Positions 47,368 through 55,640 of a stretch of 64,000 bases of DNA are shown here, piece after piece. The first letter of the stretch is position 1. Every line of letters begins with the position of its first letter. The notes under the pieces were generated by a model that was not told the origin of the DNA, did not search any database, and worked only from the letters and a program-made list of their open reading frames with translations. A program made the position numbers and the translations under genes. Source of the stretch: Ramlibacter sp. (GTDB taxonomy: Bacteria; Pseudomonadota; Gammaproteobacteria; Burkholderiales; Burkholderiaceae_C); the NCBI GenBank assembly GCA_019635415.1, contig JAHBZN010000002.1, forward strand, positions 62,001-126,000, written 5' to 3'.

Positions 47368-48023
47368 ACAGTGCCCTCATCGTCGAAGACCTGCCCGAGA
47401 TCCGCGTCTGGCTGGGCGACGTCGCGCGCGCCGCCTTCCCGCAGATGCGGGTGGTGACGGCCGGGCGCCGCGACGAGGCGCTGGCCTGCGTCCAGCAGGG
47501 CAAGTTCGACCTCGCGCTGATCGACCTGGGCCTGCCCGACGGCAGCGGCATTGACGTGGTGGGGGCGCTGCGCAAGCTGCAGCCCGCCGCCTTTCCGGTG
47601 GTGGTCACCATCTATGACGACGATGACCACCTGTTTCCCGCGCTGCAGGCGGGCGCCTTCGGCTACCTGCTCAAGGAGCAGCCGCAGGAAACGCTGGTGG
47701 CCCAGCTGCTGCGCATGACCCAGGGCGAGCCGCCGCTGTCGCCGCCCATCGCGCGGCGCGTGCTGGCGCATTTCGCGGGAGCCTCGACCCGGCGCAACGC
47801 GCTGGTGCGCGAGCTGGAAAACGAAGTCAGCCTGACCGAGCGTGAGACCGAGGTGCTGCAGCGCGTGGCCAAGGGCTATACCCTGCCCGAGATCGCCCAG
47901 CAGTTTGGCCTGTCGCGCCACACCATCGCCGACTACATCAAGCAGATCTACCGCAAGCTCAATGTCTCGTCGCGCGCCGAAGCCGCGCTCGAGGCCGCGC
48001 GGCGCGGTCTGGTGAACCCCTGA
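47364..48023 (+). CDS. NarL/FixJ-family response regulator
   Basis: A 219-residue DNA-binding partner of the preceding kinase. The receiver domain (1-120) has phospho-acceptor Asp near residue 54 ([13 protein letters not shown]) and the conserved Lys in YLLKEQ. The C-terminal LuxR-type helix-turn-helix (about 150-215) reads [16 protein letters not shown] and [19 protein letters not shown]. The one-operon arrangement with overlap ATGA indicates a cognate pair. No obvious target genes are adjacent; ruvA begins 13 bp later and may be read through. Confidence 0.93.
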   Translation: MNSALIVEDLPEIRVWLGDVARAAFPQMRVVTAGRRDEALACVQQGKFDLALIDLGLPDGSGIDVVGALRKLQPAAFPVVVTIYDDDDHLFPALQAGAFGYLLKEQPQETLVAQLLRMTQGEPPLSPPIARRVLAHFAGASTRRNALVRELENEVSLTERETEVLQRVAKGYTLPEIAQQFGLSRHTIADYIKQIYRKLNVSSRAEAALEAARRGLVNP

Positions 48024-48036
48024 CCGGAAGCGCATC

Positions 48037-48609
48037 TTGATCGGACGACTCCAGGGCACGCTGGCCGAGAAGAACCCGCCGCAGGTGCTGGTGGACTGCC
48101 ACGGTGTGGGCTACGAGGTGGATGTGCCCATGAGCACCTTCTACAACCTGCCCGCGCTGGGTGAACCGGTCACGCTGCTGACCCATTTTGTGGTGCGCGA
48201 GGACGCGCAGATATTGTTCGGCTTTGGCACCGCGAGCGAGCGTGACGCCTTCCGCCAGCTCATCAAGATTTCCGGCGTGGGGCCGCGCACGGCGCTGGGC
48301 GTGCTCAGCGGCATGAGCGTGGCCGACATCGCCCAGGCCGTGACGGCGCAGGACGCGGGCCGGCTGGTCAAGGTGCCGGGCATCGGCAAGAAGACCGCCG
48401 AGCGCCTGTTGCTGGAACTCAAGGGCAAGTTCGGCCCCGACCTGGGCACCGCGGCCAGCGTGGCCAGTGACGCGCAGGCCGACATCCTGCAGGCGCTGAT
48501 TGCGCTGGGCTACAGCGACAAGGACGCCGCCGCTACGCTCAAGACCCTGCCCAAGGACGTGGGTGTGAGCGAAGGCATCAAGCTGGCGCTGCGCTCACTG
48601 GCCCGTTAA
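48037..48609 (+). CDS. ruvA: Holliday junction helicase subunit RuvA
   Basis: A 190-residue DNA-binding subunit that grips four-way junctions so RuvB can drive branch migration. The start is TTG at 48037: it gives the invariant N-terminus (M)IGRLQGTL, and no ATG or GTG fits. Domain I is an OB fold ([17 protein letters not shown]), domain II has helix-hairpin-helix motifs ([31 protein letters not shown]), and domain III at the C-terminus contacts RuvB ([17 protein letters not shown]). ruvB follows 19 bp downstream. Confidence 0.96.
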   Translation: MIGRLQGTLAEKNPPQVLVDCHGVGYEVDVPMSTFYNLPALGEPVTLLTHFVVREDAQILFGFGTASERDAFRQLIKISGVGPRTALGVLSGMSVADIAQAVTAQDAGRLVKVPGIGKKTAERLLLELKGKFGPDLGTAASVASDAQADILQALIALGYSDKDAAATLKTLPKDVGVSEGIKLALRSLAR

Positions 48610-48628
48610 CTCCCGCATCGCACCGCCC

Positions 48629-49687
48629 ATGAGCATCCAGACCGACGACTTCGACATGCCGGCCTCCAAGCGGGTGGTGTCGGCCGCGCCGGCCTCGCCC
48701 AACGAGGAGGCGATCGAGCGCGCGCTGCGCCCCAAGCTGTTTGACGACTATGTGGGCCAGTCCAAGACGCGCGAACAGCTCGAGATTTTCATTGGCGCCG
48801 CGCGCAAGCGTGAGGAGGCGCTGGACCATGTGCTGCTGTTCGGCCCGCCGGGGCTGGGCAAGACCACGCTGAGCCACATCATTGCCCACGAACTGGGCGT
48901 GAACCTGCGCCAGACCTCGGGCCCGGTGCTGGAAAAACCCAAGGACCTGGCGGCCCTGCTGACCAATCTCGAGAAGAACGACGTTCTGTTCATCGACGAA
49001 ATCCACCGCCTCAGCCCCGTGGTGGAAGAAATCCTCTACCCGGCGCTGGAGGACTACCAGATCGACATCATGATCGGCGAGGGCCCGGCCGCGCGCAGCA
49101 TCAAGCTGGACCTGCAGCCGTTCACGTTGGTGGGCGCCACCACGCGCGCCGGCATGCTGACCAACCCGCTGCGCGACCGCTTTGGCATCGTCGCGCGGCT
49201 GGAGTTCTACACGGCCGAGGAGCTGGCGCGCATCGTGGCGCGCAGCGCCGGCCTGCTGAATGCCCCCATGGACGAGGAAGGGGGCACGGAGATCGCCCGG
49301 CGCTCGCGTGGCACGCCCCGCATTGCCAACCGGCTGCTGCGCCGCGTGCGCGACTATGCCGACGTCAAGGGCACGGGCCGCATCACCGCGGCCATCGCGC
49401 ACAAGGCCCTGGCCATGCTGGACGTCGACCCCCAGGGTTTCGACGTGATGGACCGCAAGCTGCTGGAAGCCGTGATCCACCGCTTCGATGGCGGCCCCGT
49501 GGGGCTGGACAACATCGCCGCCAGCATTGGCGAAGAGCGCGACACGATCGAGGACGTGATCGAGCCCTACCTGATCCAGCAGGGCTACCTGCAGCGCACG
49601 CCGCGCGGACGCATTGCCACGCTGGCGGCGTACCGTCACCTGGGGGTGATGCCGCCCAAGGGCGCGGGCGCGCTGTTCGAGGACTGA
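48629..49687 (+). CDS. ruvB: Holliday junction helicase motor RuvB
   Basis: A 352-residue AAA+ ATPase. Walker [10 protein letters not shown] lies near 72-80, Walker [10 protein letters not shown] near 125-133, sensor I is in [11 protein letters not shown], and the arginine finger region [13 protein letters not shown] is clear. The winged-helix C-terminus ends [22 protein letters not shown]. Its last 52 bp overlap the 3' end of the convergent desaturase/YhhN gene, so the two transcripts are complementary there. Confidence 0.97.
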   Translation: MSIQTDDFDMPASKRVVSAAPASPNEEAIERALRPKLFDDYVGQSKTREQLEIFIGAARKREEALDHVLLFGPPGLGKTTLSHIIAHELGVNLRQTSGPVLEKPKDLAALLTNLEKNDVLFIDEIHRLSPVVEEILYPALEDYQIDIMIGEGPAARSIKLDLQPFTLVGATTRAGMLTNPLRDRFGIVARLEFYTAEELARIVARSAGLLNAPMDEEGGTEIARRSRGTPRIANRLLRRVRDYADVKGTGRITAAIAHKALAMLDVDPQGFDVMDRKLLEAVIHRFDGGPVGLDNIAASIGEERDTIEDVIEPYLIQQGYLQRTPRGRIATLAAYRHLGVMPPKGAGALFED

Positions 49688-51420
49688 GGCGGGGCCACGG
49701 CCGTGGCCGGCCGCGCAAACCGAACGATCAGGATCTGCGCCACATAGTAGGTGCTGAGCACCCAGGCCTGGGCCATCGGCAGCGGCGCCACAAACCGGTT
49801 CACCGCCAGCAGTGAATCGCTGAGCATGAAGAAGCCCGCGCCGAGGGCCACGCCCAGTGCCGCACTGCCAGGCTCGCTGTCGCGCAGCACCGTGGCCCGG
49901 CCAATCGCCTGGGCCGCCATCAACGCGATCACCACCACGTAGGCCGCCACCGGGATGCGCAGCGCCGCCGGCAGGCCGCCGGCCCACAAAAAGGCGTACA
50001 TGCCGCCGCCGATGGCCAGCGTGGCGGCCAGCGCCCGCCGGCTCGGGAACCAGGCCTGGCCCTGCTTGAACAGCGCGATGTAGAACAGGTGCGCCGTGAG
50101 AAAGGCAACCAGCCCGGGGATGAAATAGCCCGGGAACATCAGCAGCACGTCGCCGGCCAGCGAAAACACCACACCGGCCGCCAGAAATGCATCAAATCGG
50201 CCTGTAGCCCTTGCGGATTGGGCACGTTGCGCTATGAAAAAAAGAGCAATCAGCATGGCCAGCGGCTTGAAGACACGGTGCAGGTCAACCAGCCCGGCCG
50301 CGGCGGTGGCCGTGGCCAGCGCCGCGGCTTCGACCAGCAGGGCCTCGAGCATGGTGATGCGGCCCTGCATCACCGCGCCCACGGCCCACAGGCCGGCGCT
50401 GAGCGCGCCGAGCCACAGCGCGGACTGCGCCAGCGGCAGGCTGTCGGCCACCCACAGGAAACCGGCCACGCCGAGCAGCAGCAGCACAAACTGCACGGCG
50501 CCAAACCACTTCACGGCGCGGCTCATGGGAGGGTGGAATATCTGCACCCCCGCCATGTCGAACGGCGCGACCGGAAAGCGCGCCGCCACGTCGGCGGGCC
50601 GCCAGCCCGGCGGCTTGAGCCAGACGCGCAGCTTGTCGGCCCAGCGGCGGGTGTGCCAGGAGTCCTTGAGCAGGCCCCAGTAGACCTCGGCATTGGCCCA
50701 CAGCGGGTCCCAGCTGTTCAGCGGCTTGCGCGTGCCGTAGACGCATTGCTCGTCTTCTTCCTTGAAGCTGCCGAACAGCCGGTCCCAGAGGATGAGGATG
50801 CCGCCATAGTTGCGGTCCAGGTAGCGGTCGTTCACGGCATGGTGCACGCGGTGGTTGGACGGCGAGCAGAACCAGCGGTCGAACCAGCCGAGCTTGGGCA
50901 CGTGCTCGGTGTGAACCCAGAACTGGTAGAGCAGGTCGACCAGCGAGACGATGCCGAACACCAGCGGCGGCACGCCCGCCACGGCCATGGGCAGGTAGAA
51001 GATCCAGCCTAGCAGCGGGCCCGAGCTGGTCTGGCGCAGCGCGGTGGACAGGTTGTAGTCCTGGCTCTGGTGGTGCACCACGTGGGCGGCCCAGAACACC
51101 GCGCTCTCGTGGCCGGCGCGGTGCAGCCAGTAGTAGCACAGGTCGTAGAACAGCAGCGCCAGCAGCCCGCCGTACCAGGTGGACCAGAACGCCTCGTTGG
51201 GCCAGAGGGCCACCGCGCCGTACACGGCGGTGTAGATGCCCACGCGCAGCAGCCGCATGAACACGGCGCTGATCTGGCTGAGCATGCCCAGGCCGACGCT
51301 GTTGATGGCGTCGTTCAGCCGGTAGGTGTTGCGCCCGCGGGTGTAGCCCCAGGCGAACTCGATCGCCATCAGCAGCAGGAAAACCGGGGTTGCAAGGACA
51401 ATGATCTGGCTCGGACTCAT
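49636..51420 (-). CDS. Fusion of AGMO-like fatty acid hydroxylase/sterol desaturase with YhhN lysoplasmalogenase-like domain
   Basis: A 594-residue multispan membrane protein. The N-terminal ~300 residues are a diiron hydroxylase with the three His clusters HRAGHE (near 98), [15 protein letters not shown] (near 117) and HRVHH (near 193). The middle one is strikingly like alkylglycerol monooxygenase, which cleaves ether lipids. From about residue 385 a YhhN/TMEM86 domain follows, with [11 protein letters not shown] and [12 protein letters not shown]; characterised relatives hydrolyse lysoplasmalogens. A dispersed 49-bp element encodes residues 392-408 at the start of the YhhN part. Substrates are inferred from both families. 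Converges with ruvB. Confidence 0.88.
   Translation of the reverse strand: MSPSQIIVLATPVFLLLMAIEFAWGYTRGRNTYRLNDAINSVGLGMLSQISAVFMRLLRVGIYTAVYGAVALWPNEAFWSTWYGGLLALLFYDLCYYWLHRAGHESAVFWAAHVVHHQSQDYNLSTALRQTSSGPLLGWIFYLPMAVAGVPPLVFGIVSLVDLLYQFWVHTEHVPKLGWFDRWFCSPSNHRVHHAVNDRYLDRNYGGILILWDRLFGSFKEEDEQCVYGTRKPLNSWDPLWANAEVYWGLLKDSWHTRRWADKLRVWLKPPGWRPADVAARFPVAPFDMAGVQIFHPPMSRAVKWFGAVQFVLLLLGVAGFLWVADSLPLAQSALWLGALSAGLWAVGAVMQGRITMLEALLVEAAALATATAAAGLVDLHRVFKPLAMLIALFFIAQRAQSARATGRFDAFLAAGVVFSLAGDVLLMFPGYFIPGLVAFLTAHLFYIALFKQGQAWFPSRRALAATLAIGGGMYAFLWAGGLPAALRIPVAAYVVVIALMAAQAIGRATVLRDSEPGSAALGVALGAGFFMLSDSLLAVNRFVAPLPMAQAWVLSTYYVAQILIVRFARPATAVAPPQSSNSAPAPLGGITPR
50199..50247 (-). repeat. Dispersed 49-bp element, copy 6 (in desaturase/YhhN gene)
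   Basis: On the minus strand it starts GCTCTTTTTTTCATAGC and ends AAGGGCTACAGGCC. It is read as [16 protein letters not shown], the usual frame. The altered first half makes a hydrophobic stretch at the start of the YhhN domain's first span. Confidence 0.82.
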
Positions 51421-51440
51421 GCCCCCGATTCTGCGCAGGA

Positions 51441-52646
51441 TCAGGTCAGCGCGCCTCTGGCATCAACCCTGATGATGCGTTCGACCTTGCCGGCGCGCAG
51501 GCCGCCGGTCACGCCGATCATGAAGTCGTGCAGGTTGACCGTGGGGTCGCAGTGGCCGGGAATCAGCCACAGGAAGCGGCCCAGGTCCGGCAGCCGCGTG
51601 CCCACGCCCGTGGTGCGCAGGATGCCGTGCTCGTCGCCGCCGTTGGCGTATTCCAGCTCGTTGCCCGCGTCCAGCGCATGCACCGTGGGCAGGCCCGAGT
51701 CGATGGCATGGCTCTTGTGACCGGCGTCGCACACCGAATGGGTGGCACAGCTGCTGATCACCTGGGTCTTGATGAACAGCGCGTGCTCGAACTGCGGCTG
51801 CGCCGGGTCGCGCTCGTTGCGGGCGTAGTCGGCGTCCATGAACAGGAAGGAGCCGGCCTGCAGCTCGCCGTACACGCCGCTGGCGGCCTCCAGCACCAGG
51901 CTGCCGGTGCCGGCCCCGGTGACGAGGTCCACCGGTACGCCCTTGGCCTCGATGAGCCGGCGCGTGTAGAGCACGTCTTCGACGGCCACGGCAATGGCCT
52001 CGCGGCGCTCCTGGGCGCTGCGCAGGTGCTGGGCCTTGCCGTGGTAGGCCTGCAGCCCGGCAAAGCGCAGCGCCGGATGGCGGCGGATTTCCAGGGCCAG
52101 CGCCAGCGCGGTGCTGCCCGGCGCCACGCCGCAGCGCCGCTGGCCGACGTCGACCTCGACGAACACGTCGATCACCGCGCTCTTGCCGCTGGCGACCCGG
52201 GCCTCGTTCATGGCCTGGGCCAGGCGGCTGACGCCTTCGGGGCTGTCGACGGCCATGGCGAGCTGGCCGTGCTGGGCCGCGAGCTTCTGGGCCAGCGCGG
52301 CCACGCGCGCCAGCTTGTGCGGCGCAATGACTTCGTTGCTGATGTACACGTTGTGCACGCCACCGGCCACCATGGCTTCGGCCTCGGCGGTCTTCTGCAC
52401 GCACACGCCGACGGCGCCGGCCTGCATCTGCAGCTTGGCCAGGGCGGAGCTCTTGTGCATCTTGGCGTGGGGCCGCCACCGGATGTCATGCTTTTGCGCG
52501 AACTCGGCCATGCGGCCCAGGTTGCGCTGCATGGCGTCGAGATCGACCACCAGCGCGGGCGTGTCGATGGCGTCCACGGGGCGGCCGACCAGCTCGCGCA
52601 GGGCACCGGGCAGGGGGCGGGTGGGGGTGTCAGGTGTGGGTTTCAT
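51441..52646 (-). CDS. DSD1-family PLP enzyme (D-threonine aldolase / D-serine dehydratase-like)
   Basis: A 401-residue fold-III PLP enzyme. The alanine-racemase-like N-terminal barrel contains the PLP Lys in RPHAKMHKS (near 58) and EVDVGQRRCGV, and the C-terminal domain ends with the metal-site wording LWLIPGHCDPTVNLHD (His and Cys). Members cleave D-threonine, D-3-hydroxyaspartate or D-serine. Sequence alone does not separate these, so the substrate is open. The frame is open upstream through the phosphatase gene, but ATG 52646 is the sensible start, overlapping that gene by 17 bp. Confidence 0.88.
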   Translation of the reverse strand: MKPTPDTPTRPLPGALRELVGRPVDAIDTPALVVDLDAMQRNLGRMAEFAQKHDIRWRPHAKMHKSSALAKLQMQAGAVGVCVQKTAEAEAMVAGGVHNVYISNEVIAPHKLARVAALAQKLAAQHGQLAMAVDSPEGVSRLAQAMNEARVASGKSAVIDVFVEVDVGQRRCGVAPGSTALALALEIRRHPALRFAGLQAYHGKAQHLRSAQERREAIAVAVEDVLYTRRLIEAKGVPVDLVTGAGTGSLVLEAASGVYGELQAGSFLFMDADYARNERDPAQPQFEHALFIKTQVISSCATHSVCDAGHKSHAIDSGLPTVHALDAGNELEYANGGDEHGILRTTGVGTRLPDLGRFLWLIPGHCDPTVNLHDFMIGVTGGLRAGKVERIIRVDARGALT

Positions 52647-53268
52647 CGCGCGATGTCTGATCCAGGTGCTGGCTGTCGGACCAGCCCACCAGTGAAAAGC
52701 CCTGGGGCGTCCAGAGCAGCCGGTTGATGGCCGCGTTGCCCAGCTGCCAGGTGCGTGGCGCCTGCAGGTCCTGGCGGGTGGCAATGCGGTAGAGCGCGTC
52801 GAGCACGCCGCCGTGCGCGACCAGCACGATCTGCCCGCCGGCATGGCGGGCGGCCAGTTCGCCGGCCGTGGCCTCCACGCGCTCTCGCAGCTGCTGCAGC
52901 GACTCGCCGCCTTCGGGGGCCCACTCGGGCACACGCCGGCGCCAGGCCAGGGCTTCGTCGGGCCAGGCGGCTTCGATCTCGGCAAAGGTGCGGCCCTCGA
53001 ACACGCCGAAATGCCGCTCGCGCAGGCCGGTGTGCGAGGTCACCTCGCGGCCCGTGGCCTGCCCGATCGCGCGCGCCGTGGCGTCGGCGCGCTGCAGGTC
53101 GCTGGCGTAGATGGCGTGCACCGTCTCGGCGGCCAGGGCGGCCGCCACGCGGGCCGCCTGCCACTGCCCGGTGTCGTTCAAGGGAATGTCGAGCTGGCCC
53201 TGGATGCGGGTGTCCACGTTCCAGGCGGTTTCGCCATGGCGGATGGCAATGATGCGGGTGGCTTCCAA
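52630..53268 (-). CDS. Histidine phosphatase family protein (GpmB/CobC-like)
   Basis: A 212-residue phosphatase of the phosphoglycerate-mutase fold. The phospho-His is in IRHGETAWN near residue 10; TGLRERHFGVFEGRTFAEIE is the second conserved segment, and VLVAHGGVLDALYR carries the second catalytic His. I chose TTG 53268, because no ATG lies closer to the conserved IIAIRHGE. Broad-range phosphatases and cobalamin-path enzymes share this fold; no cobalamin genes are nearby. Confidence 0.88.
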   Translation of the reverse strand: MEATRIIAIRHGETAWNVDTRIQGQLDIPLNDTGQWQAARVAAALAAETVHAIYASDLQRADATARAIGQATGREVTSHTGLRERHFGVFEGRTFAEIEAAWPDEALAWRRRVPEWAPEGGESLQQLRERVEATAGELAARHAGGQIVLVAHGGVLDALYRIATRQDLQAPRTWQLGNAAINRLLWTPQGFSLVGWSDSQHLDQTSRDETHT

Positions 53269-53281
53269 AGGTTCTTTCTGT

Positions 53282-53884
53282 TCAGCGGGCCGGGACCTGG
53301 ATGTTGACCTTGCGCACGCCGGACGGCGCTGCCGGGAATCCCTGCAGTGCGGCGCCAAACATCGCGGGCAGCACGGCCGCGTTGTCGCTCCAGGGGCCGT
53401 CGCTCACGGCATGGCTTTCATAGACGACTTTCTGGCTGGCCAGTTCGCGCAGGATCACGCTGACCTCGCGGCGGTACCACGGCTGCTCCATGCGGCCGAA
53501 GGGCGAGAGTCCCCAGGGGCCGGTGCCGATGCCAATGCCCACGTTCACGCCCACGCCCACGCCCCCCCAGCCGTCCCACGGGTCGGCCCAGGGAGACAGC
53601 GCGCGCTGCACGCGGGCCGAGACCTGCACGCTGTAGCGCGGGGCGGCGTCGTCGCGCCGCAGGCCGGCGTTGAACAGCGCGCTGTCGGCAAAGGCTTCCA
53701 CTTCGCCCTGCTGCGGCGTCTGCTGCAGCGGCAGCCGTTCGAAGCGGTAGGTGGGCTGCGCCGGCACCGCCGTGAGGCTGGAGAAGCTGCGGACTTCGTT
53801 GTCCAGCTGGAACGAGGTGGCGCAGCCCCCCAGCGCCAGCAAGGCGGCGCTCAGCACGGCCAGGCGGGTCAGGGAACGGGTCAC
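53282..53884 (-). CDS. DUF4136 lipoprotein
   Basis: A 200-residue outer-membrane-type lipoprotein. The signal peptide ends in lipobox LGGC (Cys near 21). The mature part follows the DUF4136 pattern: FSSLTAVPAQPTYRFERLP, an ADSALFNAGLRR helix and AEVRV-type strands (RYSVQVSARV). A glycine/valine-rich segment (GWGGVGVGVNVGIGIGTG) is unusual within it. Function of the family is unknown. It lies between ttcA and the phosphatase on the same strand. Confidence 0.86.
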   Translation of the reverse strand: MTRSLTRLAVLSAALLALGGCATSFQLDNEVRSFSSLTAVPAQPTYRFERLPLQQTPQQGEVEAFADSALFNAGLRRDDAAPRYSVQVSARVQRALSPWADPWDGWGGVGVGVNVGIGIGTGPWGLSPFGRMEQPWYRREVSVILRELASQKVVYESHAVSDGPWSDNAAVLPAMFGAALQGFPAAPSGVRKVNIQVPAR

Positions 53885-53904
53885 GGGCTCCTCCTGCGGC
53901 GGGG

Positions 53905-54828
53905 TCAGACGCGGATGACCTGCAGGCCCGGCAGGGTGGCGGCCGGGAATTCCTCGGCGTCAAAGGCCTTGTCACCTTCTTCGTCGGGCACGCCACTGGC
54001 CTTCAGGCCCTTGAAGTCGTAGCGCGTGCCATCGGCCAGATGCGAGGGCACCACGTTCTGCAACGCGGTGAACATGCTCTCGACCCGACCCGGGTACTTC
54101 TTTTCCCATTCGCGCAGCATGGCGGCCACCTGCTTGCGCTGCAGGTTCTCCTGGCTGCCGCACAGCGTGCACGGAATGATGGGGAAGGCCCGGTGCTCGG
54201 CCCAGCGCACGAGGTCCTTCTCGGGCACGTAGGCCAGCGGACGGATCACGATGTGGCGGCCGTCGTCGCTCACCAGCTTGGGCGGCATGCCTTTGAGCTT
54301 GCCGCCGAAGAACATGTTGAGAAAGAAGGTCTGCAGCAGGTCGTCGCGGTGGTGGCCCAGCGCGATCTTGGTGGCGCCCAGTTCGTCGGCCACGCGGTAC
54401 AGAATGCCGCGGCGCAGCCGGCTGCACAGGCTGCACATCGTCTTGCCCGGCGCGATCTTGTCCTTGACGATGGAATAGGTGTCCTGGTTCTCGATGTGGA
54501 ACGGGATGCCCAGTTCCTCGAGGTAGGCCGGCAGCACGTGCTCGGGAAAGCCGGGTTGCTTCTGGTCGAGGTTGACCGCGACGATGTCGAAATGGACCGG
54601 CGCGCGCGCTTGCATCTTGAGCAGGATGTCCAGCATGCCGTAGCTGTCCTTGCCGCCCGACAGGCAGACCATGACCTTGTCGCCCTCTTCGATCATGTTG
54701 AAGTCGACAATGGCTTGCCCCATGAGCCGGCACAGGCGCTTTTCGAGCTTGTGCGTCTCGCGCTCGATCTTCAGGCTGCGCGCCAGCGTGGGCGCGGCCG
54801 TTTCGGCATCTATCCAGACTGCATTCAT
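53905..54828 (-). CDS. ttcA: tRNA 2-thiocytidine biosynthesis protein TtcA
   Basis: A 307-residue ATP- and Fe-S-dependent enzyme that thiolates C32 of certain tRNAs. PP-loop SGGKDSYGM lies near residues 56-64. Cys pairs for the 4Fe-4S cluster are in [12 protein letters not shown] and [33 protein letters not shown] is the standard TtcA central motif. The frame is open upstream but ATG 54828 gives the normal start. It is divergent from the frameshifted lipoprotein gene. Confidence 0.96.
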   Translation of the reverse strand: MNAVWIDAETAAPTLARSLKIERETHKLEKRLCRLMGQAIVDFNMIEEGDKVMVCLSGGKDSYGMLDILLKMQARAPVHFDIVAVNLDQKQPGFPEHVLPAYLEELGIPFHIENQDTYSIVKDKIAPGKTMCSLCSRLRRGILYRVADELGATKIALGHHRDDLLQTFFLNMFFGGKLKGMPPKLVSDDGRHIVIRPLAYVPEKDLVRWAEHRAFPIIPCTLCGSQENLQRKQVAAMLREWEKKYPGRVESMFTALQNVVPSHLADGTRYDFKGLKASGVPDEEGDKAFDAEEFPAATLPGLQVIRV

Positions 54829-54986
54829 GGCCCCTATTGTCTCATCGGGCCGGTTTTTCAGGGGGTGCCCGGGGGCTCGCCGCCGGCGCACGGCGCCCCG
54901 GCGGGGTGGGCGTGCCCGGTGGTGGCCCTCGCACAGCAGGGGGTGATCCGTGTAGGATGAACCGCAAAAGTGGACAGGAGCGTGTC

Positions 54987-55640
54987 ATGAAGAAGCGGAA
55001 TACCGGCTTGCGGATGTGGGTTCTGGGGATGGCCCTGCTGGGTTTGTCGGCCTGCGGAGGGGGGTCGAACCAGGCCCTCACGGCGCCCACGGCGGTCACC
55101 GCGGAGGGCAGCCTCGACGGCGTGCGCCTGTCGTGGGCCGCCACGGCCGGGGCCCAGGCCTACGCCCTGCAGCGCTGCGCCGTGCCGGCGGGGGCTGGCA
55201 CCAGCGCCTGCGCCTCGCTGGCCGCCGACGCCTGCGGAGCACCGGTGGCCGTGACCACCGCCACCACGCTGGACGACGTGCCACCCGCCAAGTCGCCCCA
55301 GGCCTTTTGCTACCGCGTGCGCGCCTGCGCCGACCTGGCAGGGCAGGCCTGCGGGCCGGAGTCGGTGGCTGTGGCCGCCGCGCAGCGCGCGCCCGCGGCG
55401 GCGCGGCAGGCCATTGCGCTGATCGGCGACGACGGGCGCGAGGTCATCTCCGGCCTCCGGCCTGTCCACCACGCTGCACGCGCTGGCCGACAGCGCCACC
55501 GGCAACGTCACCTGGCGCTGGTCCCAGGAAGGCGGCCCCAAGGTGACGCTGGCCAATACCGATACGCCCGCGCTGAGCTTCACCGCCCCGCAGGTGACGG
55601 TCAACACGCTGCTCTCGTTCGAGCTGCGGGTGACCGATGA
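54987..55640 (+). pseudogene. 5' part of a large Ig/PKD-like lipoprotein gene, broken by a 7-bp tandem duplication
   Basis: ATG 54987 follows acaggagcgtgtc and opens with a lipoprotein signal (MALLGLSACGGG, lipobox LSAC) and a fibronectin/Ig-like domain (VTAEGSLDGVRLSWAATAGA, with several Cys). At 55449-55462 TCCGGCC occurs twice in tandem. Reading past it in this frame gives unrelated Arg/His-rich sequence and a stop at 55640. If one copy is removed, the frame joins the downstream open frame as EVISG-LSTTLHALADSA and the whole gene (54987-58143) encodes about 1049 residues. So this is one gene interrupted by a frameshift, either real or a sequencing/assembly error. Confidence 0.8.
55449..55462 (+). 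repeat. Tandem 7-bp duplication causing frameshift
   Basis: TCCGGCC TCCGGCC, perfect and adjacent. Loss of one unit restores a single reading frame across the lipoprotein gene, and gain or loss of units would switch it. Confidence 0.85.
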
